Positions 1 through 5,559 of a stretch of DNA of 9,024 nucleotides are shown piece after piece; the first letter of the stretch is position 1; every line of letters begins with the position of its first letter. The notes beneath the pieces were generated by a model. That model was not told the origin of the DNA. It saw nothing but the letters and a program-made list of their open reading frames with translations, and did not search any database. Source of the stretch: Pseudomonadota bacterium (lineage in GTDB: Bacteria > Pseudomonadota > Gammaproteobacteria > Pseudomonadales > Azotimanducaceae); the NCBI GenBank assembly GCA_009936895.1, contig JAACDS010000194.1, positions 1 to 9,024 on the forward strand. Direction: 5' to 3'. A program made the translations under genes and the position numbers.

Positions 1-270
1 CAGGCGATAAGTAATATCGATTCTGCTTTGAACACAGTTGCGACGGCAAGAGCAAGTTTAGGTGCAATTCAGTCGCAGCTTGATTCCACGGTTCGTAACC
101 TCAGCAACGTTGCAGAGAATACAGCGGCTGCTGCGGGTCGAATTATGGACACAGACTACGCGGCGGAGACTGCCAATTTGACGAAGGCGCAGATACTTCA
201 GCAGGCAGCGACGTCTGTATTAGCACAGGCTAATGCGCAGCCGCAGTCGGTGCTAGCGCTGCTTCAGTAG
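1..270 (+). CDS. fliC: Flagellin, C-terminal end (partial; 5' part lies before the window)
   Basis: This is the last 89 codons of flagellin, the filament subunit exported by the flagellar secretion system. Frame 1 is open from the first base to the TAG at 268-270, so a TTG at 28 is an internal codon and not a start. The visible part is the conserved C-terminal D0/D1 helix: NLSNV near the middle, then [20 protein letters not shown], then the closing [15 protein letters not shown]. That helix packs against the N-terminal helix in the filament core, and its end is the region bound by the chaperone FliS. The sequence ends normally and is followed by a terminator, which suits a highly expressed gene. 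Several flagellin copies could exist upstream; the window cannot show this. Family assignment is secure. Confidence 0.96.
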   Translation, partial: QAISNIDSALNTVATARASLGAIQSQLDSTVRNLSNVAENTAAAAGRIMDTDYAAETANLTKAQILQQAATSVLAQANAQPQSVLALLQ

Positions 271-302
271 AAGTTGGGCGCTAACACTTCTGATTTTATG
301 GC

Positions 303-334
303 CCGCTATCAAGGAAGCTTGATAGCGGCTTTTT
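303..334 (+). terminator. Intrinsic terminator after flagellin
   Basis: There is a perfect 11-bp stem: CCGCTATCAAG at 303-313 pairs with CTTGATAGCGG at 318-328. The loop is GAAG (314-317), and the stem is followed by C and five T's (330-334). It starts 33 bases after the flagellin stop and ends 20 bases before flaG. It should end most flagellin transcripts, so flaG must depend on readthrough or on a promoter I could not identify. Confidence 0.9.
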
Positions 335-353
335 AGCTTAAAGGAGGCGGTTT

Positions 354-758
354 ATGTCAAGTGTGGACCCCCTTGAACGAGTTGTGCACAGCCCGATAGT
401 AAGTCAGCCGGCGCGATCACATACCGATTCAAAAGATAAGATTGATAGCGATAAAGGCCCTGCTGGCGAAATCCAATCTGACCTAGCACTGGGAGCTGTC
501 GACGGTGAGAATCTTAAGGCAGCGTTTGATAATGTATCTTCTGTTGTCAGGTCTGTGGCGGGTGTCGATCTTGCGTTTTCAGTGGATGAAGACATCAAGA
601 AGATGGTTGTGACCGTCAGAGCAGTAGGCTCAGACGAAATTATCAGACAATTTCCACCCGAAGAGTTTTTATCCGTCGCCAAATTTATTGCCGCTCAAAA
701 TCCAGACGTGTTGGATGAGGATTTTTTAAAGGGCCTCCTATTCGATCAGCAAGCATAA
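354..758 (+). CDS. flaG: FlaG family flagellar protein
   Basis: This 134-residue protein belongs to the FlaG family, small proteins encoded between flagellin and fliD that influence filament length; their molecular role is poorly defined. The first 50 residues are polar and low in conservation. The family core runs from about residue 54 to 112 and includes VDLAFSVDED (71-80), VVTVRA (85-90) and EIIRQFPPEEFL (95-106), the latter being the characteristic E-(IV)-I-R-Q-(IF)-P-P-E-E signature. There is no signal peptide or membrane segment. The ATG at 354 has an almost ideal ribosome binding site, AAAGGAGG at 340-347 with a 6-base spacer, which settles the start. The gene ends inside the sigma-54 promoter assigned to fliD. 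The length is usual for the family. Confidence 0.92.
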   Translation: MSSVDPLERVVHSPIVSQPARSHTDSKDKIDSDKGPAGEIQSDLALGAVDGENLKAAFDNVSSVVRSVAGVDLAFSVDEDIKKMVVTVRAVGSDEIIRQFPPEEFLSVAKFIAAQNPDVLDEDFLKGLLFDQQA

Positions 759-759
759 A

Positions 760-775
760 TGGCACAAAGTTTGCT
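760..775 (+). promoter_or_regulatory. Sigma-54 (RpoN) -24/-12 promoter for fliD
   Basis: TGGCACAAAGTTTGCT matches the RpoN consensus TGGCACG-N4-TTGCT at every position except the G after CAC. The GG (761-762) and GC (773-774) doublets are exactly 10 bases apart, as the family requires. Transcription should begin near 786, giving a leader of about 37 bases before fliD. It begins 2 bases after the flaG stop codon (756-758). The neighbouring RpoN-dependent activators (FleQ-like, FleR) support it. Confidence 0.85.
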
Positions 776-788
776 TTCTCAAGCGAGA

Positions 789-802
789 GACAAATTTTTG
801 AC
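789..802 (+). promoter_or_regulatory. Possible FleQ-type box in the fliD leader
   Basis: GACAAATTTTTGAC resembles the Pseudomonas FleQ box (GTCA, about 6 A/T-rich bases, TGAC). Seven of the eight half-site bases match and the centre is all A/T. It sits just downstream of the predicted start of transcription. Several Pseudomonas FleQ-dependent promoters are bound in the leader in this way. A 14-base degenerate match can occur by chance, so this is only a candidate. Confidence 0.4.
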
Positions 803-822
803 ATTGTTCGGAGCTGGTTGTT

Positions 823-2304
823 ATGGCAACTATTGGATCACTTAGTTCGTTTGGGTCAGGATTAGACGTAGAAACAATCGTAAAGGCGTTAGTTGATGCA
901 GACGTAGCGCCTAAGACGAATCATCTGAATCGCCGGGAAGCCGAGTTAACAGCGGAGCTATCGGCGGTGGGATCTTTGAAATCAAAGTTATCTGAATTAA
1001 ACACCACCATTGAAGATCTAGCGGACGGCACCGCCTTCGACCTTTTGAAGATCGACTCCCCTGATGCGGTTTCCGTTGTCCAGACAGGAAGTCCATCTGT
1101 CGGGAGATATGGAGTTAGTATAACGCAGTTGGCGGACTCGCAGGTTTTGGCTAGTGGAGGGTTTGCTTCCGCATCAACAGTGGTTGGTACCGGCACCCTT
1201 ACTTTTAACATTGGAGAGCCTTCATATGCGGCGGGCAATAGTGGAGCTTATAGTAGCTTTGCACCGGTCTCCTCTAAAGCCGTGTCTGTTACGATCGACT
1301 CTTCGAATAATACGTTGAGTGGAATTCGCGACGCTGTAAACGCTTCAAGCGTTGGCATCACGGCGTCGCTTGTTGTCGATGGCAGTCAAACAAGATTGCT
1401 GTTTACTGCAGATGAATCTGGCGCGAGCACAGCGATTTCGATAACTACCGATGATGCCGATGAAAATGATGGTGATTCATCAGGTCTGTCACAGTTGGCA
1501 TACAATATCGATTCCGGTTCTTTTGTGGGAAATATTTCCGAAGTACGCTCTTCAAAAGATGCTGTTTTTTCTTTGAATGGGCTCTCTTTGACTAACTCCT
1601 CCAATACCATAGCGGGTCTGGTTGATGGCCTTGATTTTACACTGAATTCCGTTACCTCGAGCGAGGCGGCTGTTGTAATTACGAAGGATACGGCGGCTAT
1701 TGAGGCAAAAGTACAGAGCTTCGTAACTGCTTACAATGATTATAAAAAGACGTTTGAGTCGTTGACTGATTATGAGTTGGACACCGGGGTTTTATCGGGA
1801 GACTCGACAGCGCGCAGGTTGCAAAGTGTTATCAGATCGTCGATTACTGATGTTGTCGACAACTCAAATACGTCAATAGCGGCACTTTCCGAGTTGGGTA
1901 TTGAGGCGGACAGATATGGTGATCTGAGTCTAGATAGCGCCACATTTCAGTCCAAGTTGAGCTCAAAGCCTGAAGATATGAGGCTGTTTTTTTCAGGTAA
2001 TGTAGTCACCAGTGGTCTCTCAGATAATACCGACTCGGCTGGGATGGCTGATAGACTAAAGTCTTCCATTGAAGATTACATCACCGCATCCACGGGAATG
2101 CTCTCTACCAAGGAAACTAGAATTGATTCGGCATTGGAAGATATCACAGACGATAGATTAGATGTCCTTGCGCGCATGACCTCGTTGGAAGAACGATACA
2201 CGAAGCAGTTTACAGCAATGGACACCTTGGTCAGTCAACTTCGCTCGACCAGTGACTTTTTGACTAACCAAATGGATGCTTTGAAAGCTGCTGCAAACCG
2301 TTAA
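823..2304 (+). CDS. fliD: Flagellar filament cap protein FliD (HAP2)
   Basis: FliD forms the multimeric cap at the filament tip and helps exported flagellin fold into place. The protein is 493 residues. The N-terminal FliD domain covers about residues 8-105 and includes GSGLDVETIVKALVDADV with the following coiled coil. A variable, Ser/Thr-rich surface region covers about 110-285. The FliD C-terminal domain covers about 290-475, starting near AIEAKVQSFVTAYNDYK and including SELGIEADRYGDLSLD. A C-terminal coiled coil (about 449-487) ends in LTNQMDALKAA. There is no signal peptide, as expected for a type III flagellar export substrate. GGAG at 810-813 lies 9 bases before the ATG and supports this start. 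It should be the first gene of the transcript from the sigma-54 promoter at 760-775 and is followed 11 bases later by its export-chaperone genes. Confidence 0.95.
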   Translation: MATIGSLSSFGSGLDVETIVKALVDADVAPKTNHLNRREAELTAELSAVGSLKSKLSELNTTIEDLADGTAFDLLKIDSPDAVSVVQTGSPSVGRYGVSITQLADSQVLASGGFASASTVVGTGTLTFNIGEPSYAAGNSGAYSSFAPVSSKAVSVTIDSSNNTLSGIRDAVNASSVGITASLVVDGSQTRLLFTADESGASTAISITTDDADENDGDSSGLSQLAYNIDSGSFVGNISEVRSSKDAVFSLNGLSLTNSSNTIAGLVDGLDFTLNSVTSSEAAVVITKDTAAIEAKVQSFVTAYNDYKKTFESLTDYELDTGVLSGDSTARRLQSVIRSSITDVVDNSNTSIAALSELGIEADRYGDLSLDSATFQSKLSSKPEDMRLFFSGNVVTSGLSDNTDSAGMADRLKSSIEDYITASTGMLSTKETRIDSALEDITDDRLDVLARMTSLEERYTKQFTAMDTLVSQLRSTSDFLTNQMDALKAAANR

Positions 2305-2315
2305 GGTGAAAAATT

Positions 2316-2704
2316 GTGATAAATGATCCCAGAACGGCCTACCTCAATACCCATGCAACTACTAGTGTTCAAGGGGCATCGCCCCATAAGCTGATAACAC
2401 TGCTTTTCGCTGCTTGTCAGGAAAATCTTGCAGTTGCCAAAGGTGGCATAGAGCGCGGAGATGTCAGGGGTAAAGCGGTGGCAATAAAAAGGCGCTCGAT
2501 ATCATCGTAAAGTTGCAAGCAATACTTGATTTTGAGCGAGGAGGTCCCATTGCAATATCATTGGACGACCTGTATACGAAGTGCACGAGACAATTGAGTT
2601 TAGCAAACGCATTAAACGATCTCGAAGCACTGGAAGACGTAAGTGTGGCTGTTCATGAGATTAAGGCCGCGTGGGTGCAGATAGGGAATGTCAAAGATGG
2701 TTGA
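2316..2704 (+). pseudogene. fliS: Flagellin export chaperone FliS, split by a -1 frameshift
   Basis: FliS binds the flagellin C-terminus in the cytoplasm and stops it polymerising before export. The reading starts at GTG 2316, with AAGGTG (2303-2308) 7 bases upstream. Frame 0 encodes the FliS N-terminus (AYLNTH near the start, then ASPHKLITLLF) but stops at 2508-2510. The rest of FliS continues in the -1 frame, open from 2474 to the TGA at 2702-2704: ALDIIVKLQAILDFERGG, then LYTKCTRQLSLANALNDL and AAWVQIG. Homology jumps frame at the A-run 2486-2490. Adding one A, or slipping back one base, gives a continuous 129-residue protein of normal FliS length. The conserved downstream half argues that the shift is very recent, a sequencing error, or recoded. 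FliS is normally needed for a filament and every neighbour is intact, so I would not assume it is dead. The 3' end overlaps the fliT-like gene by 17 bases. Confidence 0.85.
2486..2492 (+). other. Frameshift point in fliS (A AAA AGG)
   Basis: The frame-0 codons here are ATA AAA AGG. A one-base backward slip at AAA (2487-2489 re-pairing on 2486-2488) moves reading into the AAG GCG CTC GAT frame, which encodes the conserved ALDII of FliS. The overlap of the two open frames runs only from 2474 to 2507, so the shift must lie within it. The run of five A's followed by the Arg codon AGG is the most plausible site, both for an indel and for slippage. Confidence 0.7.
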
Positions 2705-3050
2705 ATCGCTCGAAAAGTTGACGCACTCTTCACTTGGGCCGGCAGCTTTGATGGCCAGAGTCGTTGTTCTATCCCATAAAATGCTTGAGTATGCGAGTGC
2801 TGGAGATTGGGATTCGGTTACGAGGCTTGAGTATGAGCGTCGAACGGTTATTAGAGATTGTTTTGATTCGGAAGTTGAGACGTTACAGACGGAGCTTTTT
2901 TCAGAGGCGCTTAGTGCAGTGCTTTCTTTGAACGAAGAAGTTATTGCCATGCTTGAGAATGCGAGAGCGGATATGGCCATAAAAAGGACGGATCAAAAAT
3001 ACACTTCTAGATCGGTTGGCCACTATTTAGATGTAAAATATGATGCCTGA
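2688..3050 (+). CDS. fliT: FliT-like flagellar export chaperone
   Basis: This 120-residue, mostly helical protein occupies the place of FliT (called fleP in some Pseudomonas maps) directly after fliS. FliT-type proteins bind FliD and other cap or hook-junction proteins for export. The recognisable signature is AGDWDSVTRLEYERRTVI (about residues 37-54), matching the FliT pattern of G-x-W, then L-E-x-E-R-R. It is followed by a long helix with LSLNEEVIAMLENAR. There is no signal peptide or membrane segment. Two starts are possible: ATG 2688, overlapping fliS by 17 bases, or ATG 2697, which is better placed 9 bases after AGGGA (2683-2687). The overlap suggests translational coupling to the 3' frame of fliS. 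Family similarity in FliT is weak by nature, so the assignment rests partly on position. Confidence 0.8.
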   Translation: MSKMVESLEKLTHSSLGPAALMARVVVLSHKMLEYASAGDWDSVTRLEYERRTVIRDCFDSEVETLQTELFSEALSAVLSLNEEVIAMLENARADMAIKRTDQKYTSRSVGHYLDVKYDA

Positions 3051-3152
3051 GGGAAGGTACGTTGACGTTTATTAATCCCCTTCATAGCCTTCGCCTATTT
3101 TGCATTACCTTATCCTTCTGCTAGGTTGGCGTAGAGTTTCTCTCAGTTGTTA
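3051..3152 (+). other. Intergenic region before the fleQ-like gene
   Basis: No gene is visible. The stretch is pyrimidine-rich on the + strand between about 3076 and 3120. TTGACG at 3062-3067 could serve as a -35 element, but the sequence 16-17 bases further on (around TAGCCT, 3085-3090) is a poor -10 match. No -24/-12 sigma-54 site is present. In-frame stop TAG at 3132-3134 prevents any upstream extension of the fleQ-like gene beyond codon 3135. Confidence 0.3.
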
Positions 3153-4244
3153 ATGCCAATGAAATCAAGCGCCCCAGTTTCTGCCAGGATGCTAAAGCAG
3201 CTCGATCAACGTTTGGTGGGCGCAAGCAACGAGATTCATGCTGTCCGTGAGCTCATAGTAAAAGTTGCTCATAGCGACGCTACAGTTTTGATCCAAGGTG
3301 AATCTGGTACTGGCAAAGAGGTCGTGGCTAAGCTTGTACACGACGTTTCTAGTAGAGCTAAAGAACCTTTTATTGCCATAAATTGCGGTGCCATACCCTC
3401 AGAGCTCCTCGAGAGTGAGCTTTTTGGGCATGAGAAGGGCTCTTTTACAGGCGCTGTTGCCTCCAGAAAAGGTCGCTTTGAAATGGCTGAGGGCGGAACC
3501 TTATTTTTGGACGAGATAGGTGATATGCCCTTTGCCATGCAGGTAAAACTCCTGCGTGTCCTACAGGAGCGTTCGTTTGAGCGAGTTGGGGGCATCAAAT
3601 CAATTCAATGTAATGTACGCATAATTGCGGCAACACATCAGGACCTAGAATCAAAAATTGAAAATAAGCTGTTCCGGTCAGATCTCTATTATCGTTTGAG
3701 TATTTTTCCTATTGATTTGCCTCCGTTGCGATCACGGTCTGGTGACATAGCAGTCTTGATAGAGTCTTTCATTGATCGCGCGAAGCGACAGGGCGAGGGT
3801 TCACTAGAGATAGCTGCGGATGCCATTCAGCATTTGAGCGCCTACTCTTGGCCTGGGAATGTGCGAGAGTTGAGTAATTTGGTAGAACGGTTGATGGTTC
3901 TGTACCCGAATCAATTAGTTGGCGAATCAGAACTTCCCGAGCGTTACCTTGCGTCGGAGCTGACATTTGAGAATTCCGTGACCGGACATCAGTTGGATCT
4001 GTTAGAGGCAAATCAGATAAGTGAGTTATTTGCTCCTATTGAGCCTTTATTAACGGATGGGTCGGTGCCAGTGTTGCTAGATGCCCCTATAGACCTTAAA
4101 ACCAAATTAGCTGATTTGGAGCGTGATTTTATTATTGCGGCGCTCGATCAAACTGATTGGATTACTGCACATGCAGCGAATTGGTTAAAGCTTCAGCGTA
4201 CAACGCTTGTGGAAAAAATGCGCAAATACGATATCAAGCGCTGA
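3153..4244 (+). CDS. fleQ: FleQ-like sigma-54 activator lacking the N-terminal domain
   Basis: FleQ/FlrA proteins are sigma-54 enhancer-binding ATPases at the top of the polar flagellar cascade. From ATG 3153 the product is 363 residues: AAA+ domain about 20-240, then a Fis-type helix-turn-helix at 337-359 whose end, [15 protein letters not shown], is closely FleQ-like. Motifs are Walker A GESGTGKE (49-56), the sigma-54 loop as GSFTGA (96-101), Walker B GGTLFLDE (114-121) and sensor [10 protein letters not shown] (233-240). Pseudomonas FleQ is about 490 residues with a receiver-like domain of some 140 residues before the ATPase; here only about 17 residues precede it, and an in-frame stop at 3132 excludes more. 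Several c-di-GMP-contact positions known from Pseudomonas FleQ also differ. No start has a clear Shine-Dalgarno: TTG 3147 and ATG 3159 are alternatives. Position between fliT and fleSR supports the identity. Confidence 0.88.
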   Translation: MPMKSSAPVSARMLKQLDQRLVGASNEIHAVRELIVKVAHSDATVLIQGESGTGKEVVAKLVHDVSSRAKEPFIAINCGAIPSELLESELFGHEKGSFTGAVASRKGRFEMAEGGTLFLDEIGDMPFAMQVKLLRVLQERSFERVGGIKSIQCNVRIIAATHQDLESKIENKLFRSDLYYRLSIFPIDLPPLRSRSGDIAVLIESFIDRAKRQGEGSLEIAADAIQHLSAYSWPGNVRELSNLVERLMVLYPNQLVGESELPERYLASELTFENSVTGHQLDLLEANQISELFAPIEPLLTDGSVPVLLDAPIDLKTKLADLERDFIIAALDQTDWITAHAANWLKLQRTTLVEKMRKYDIKR

Positions 4245-4249
4245 CACTC

Positions 4250-4263
4250 GTCAAAAACCTGAC
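4250..4263 (+). promoter_or_regulatory. Candidate FleQ box upstream of fleSR
   Basis: GTCAAAAACCTGAC has both half-sites of the published Pseudomonas FleQ motif (GTCA-N6-TGAC) exactly, and the palindrome extends by one base pair on each side (CGTCA at 4249-4253, TGACG at 4260-4264). Its centre is about 83 bases upstream of the predicted start of fleSR transcription. That is close to where FleQ is reported to bind the Pseudomonas fleSR promoter. It lies 6 bases after the fleQ-like stop codon. Confidence 0.6.
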
Positions 4264-4288
4264 GCCTCATAAAATGCCACATAAACGT

Positions 4289-4310
4289 CTGTTTTTTATA
4301 CAAAAAACAG
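4289..4310. repeat. A/T-rich perfect inverted repeat next to the fleSR promoter
   Basis: CTGTTTTTT (4289-4297) and AAAAAACAG (4302-4310) are exact reverse complements around ATAC. The repeat ends 3 bases before the -24 box. There is no T-run after the stem, so it is not a standard terminator. It could be a protein-binding palindrome, a bent-DNA element between activator and promoter, or a weak hairpin ending the upstream transcript. Confidence 0.55.
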
Positions 4311-4313
4311 TGA

Positions 4314-4329
4314 TGGCACGTTGTTGGCT
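4314..4329 (+). promoter_or_regulatory. Sigma-54 (RpoN) -24/-12 promoter for fleSR
   Basis: TGGCACGTTGTTGGCT carries the complete -24 half TGGCACG and the invariant GC of the -12 half, with the correct 10 bases between GG (4315-4316) and GC (4327-4328). The only notable departure is G for T at 4326. Transcription should start near 4340, leaving a leader of about 37 bases before ATG 4378. fleSR is RpoN- and FleQ-dependent in Pseudomonas, which fits. Confidence 0.85.
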
Positions 4330-4377
4330 GTAACCAATTTAGTTATGGCCCTGTGTGGGTCGTTTTAAAGGATGAGT

Positions 4378-5559
4378 ATGAATCAAAATGTCGTACCAAA
4401 GGCACTTAAGCAGCTTCCTTCGAATTTTTTTGACTTAGAACCTGAAGAAATTTCTAAAGCCGAATCTGCGCTTCGAGAGGGATATAAGGAGCTGTCAGGC
4501 CATGTAGTAAAGCTCAGCTCAGAACTCGAGTCAGCTCGCCTTGCCCGCCGTAAAGAGAATCAGGAGAGAGAGAATCTTCTTAGCCGATTTGCCACCATGC
4601 TAGATGCATTGCCTGGTGGAGTAATCATTCTCGACAGTGAGGAAATGATTACAGAGGCAAATCCGCAAGCGAGAGCATTACTGGGTGAGCCGTTAGAGGG
4701 GCAATCTTGGGCCGTCGTTGAGGATAGGGGGCGCTTCAACTCACAAGGTAGTTTTGAAATTAAGGGCAGACGATTAAACGTGAGTACTTGTCCGCTGCCC
4801 GGTGATAAAGAAACAATCATATTGGTATCTGACATTACAGCGCAGCATACATTGCAGCGGGAGCTTGGCAGAAAAACCAGATTGAGCTCGTTAGGGGAGA
4901 TGGCAGCCAGGCTTGCGCATCAAATAAGGACCCCTCTGTCCTCAACAGTTCTGTACGTTGATCAATTATCTAAAGACATTGAACCGAAGAAACGTGAGCG
5001 CATATGTCAGGCTTTGAAAGCTCAGTTGTCGCAAACAGAGAGTCTCATTACGTCAATGCTGGGATTTGTTCGAGGAGACTCATCTCTCTCTCTTGAGCCC
5101 TCTAACGTAAGAAATATAGTTGAGGAAGCCATCAATGCATGTAAGGCAGAGATAGAGATCTCGGGAGCGAATATAGCGTTGAATCGCGTTAATCCAGGGC
5201 TGGAGGTTTTAGCCGCTCCAGCTGAGCTGTCCTCCGTTATTGGCAATACGATACAGAACGCGATTCAAATGAGTGATGGCTCACCTGAGATTGAGGTATG
5301 GGCTGGAGCTATTAACCAACACATGATTTTAATCAGAGTGTCAGATGATGGGCCGGGGATGAAAGACGAAATTATTGACCAGGTTTTCGATCCCATTTTT
5401 ACTACTCGCGCATCTGGAACCGGTTTGGGATTAGCTGTTCTTGCATCTGTGGTTCAGCGGCATGGGGGTACCGTGCATGCGGCTAACCGTGATGCTGGCG
5501 GTGCTCAGTTCAGTATTCTTTTACCGGTTGAATCTACGTCTAAGGGGTCAAATCGATGA
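4378..5559 (+). CDS. fleS: Flagellar sensor histidine kinase FleS
   Basis: FleS (FlrB in Vibrio) autophosphorylates and passes the phosphate to FleR to turn on later flagellar genes. From ATG 4378 the product is 393 residues with no membrane segment, so it is a cytoplasmic kinase. A coiled region (about 25-68) precedes a PAS domain (about 70-155; PGGVIILDSEEMITEANPQA). The HisKA H-box is LAHQIRTPLS with His181; glutamine after the His is usual in the FleS group. The ATPase domain shows the N-box NTIQNAIQ (290-297), G1 DDGPGM (323-328), F-box FDPIF (337-341) and G2 GTGLGL (347-352), all intact. AAAGG at 4367-4371 is 6 bases before ATG 4378 but abuts the in-frame ATG 4372, so I prefer 4378. It is first in its operon, behind the sigma-54 promoter at 4314, and overlaps fleR by 4 bases. 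Confidence 0.94.
   Translation: MNQNVVPKALKQLPSNFFDLEPEEISKAESALREGYKELSGHVVKLSSELESARLARRKENQERENLLSRFATMLDALPGGVIILDSEEMITEANPQARALLGEPLEGQSWAVVEDRGRFNSQGSFEIKGRRLNVSTCPLPGDKETIILVSDITAQHTLQRELGRKTRLSSLGEMAARLAHQIRTPLSSTVLYVDQLSKDIEPKKRERICQALKAQLSQTESLITSMLGFVRGDSSLSLEPSNVRNIVEEAINACKAEIEISGANIALNRVNPGLEVLAAPAELSSVIGNTIQNAIQMSDGSPEIEVWAGAINQHMILIRVSDDGPGMKDEIIDQVFDPIFTTRASGTGLGLAVLASVVQRHGGTVHAANRDAGGAQFSILLPVESTSKGSNR

Noticed and set aside
28..30. TTG as the start of a separate 80-residue protein
   Set aside because: The frame is open to the window edge and the residues before it continue the flagellin helix, so it is an internal Leu codon.
759..845. ATG directly after the flaG stop opening a 28-codon frame
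   Set aside because: Its start codon lies in the -24 box, upstream of the predicted transcription start, and it has no independent ribosome site or family match.
2612..2980. Open frame of 122 codons on the - strand across fliS and fliT
   Set aside because: It lies antisense to two recognisable genes, has no family resemblance, and arises from the codon pattern of the + strand genes.
3053..3066. Possible FleQ box before the fleQ-like gene
   Set aside because: Only the TTGAC half matches; the GTCA half is GAAG, so autoregulation cannot be argued from it.
3051..3120. Possible hairpin between GGGAAGG (3051-3057) and the following CCTTC runs
   Set aside because: Only about five base pairs form, there is no T-run, and the pairing partners are ambiguous.
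4345..4368. Seven-codon open frame in the fleS leader, ending at the ribosome binding site
   Set aside because: There is no Shine-Dalgarno and no attenuator structure; it is too short to support a regulatory role.
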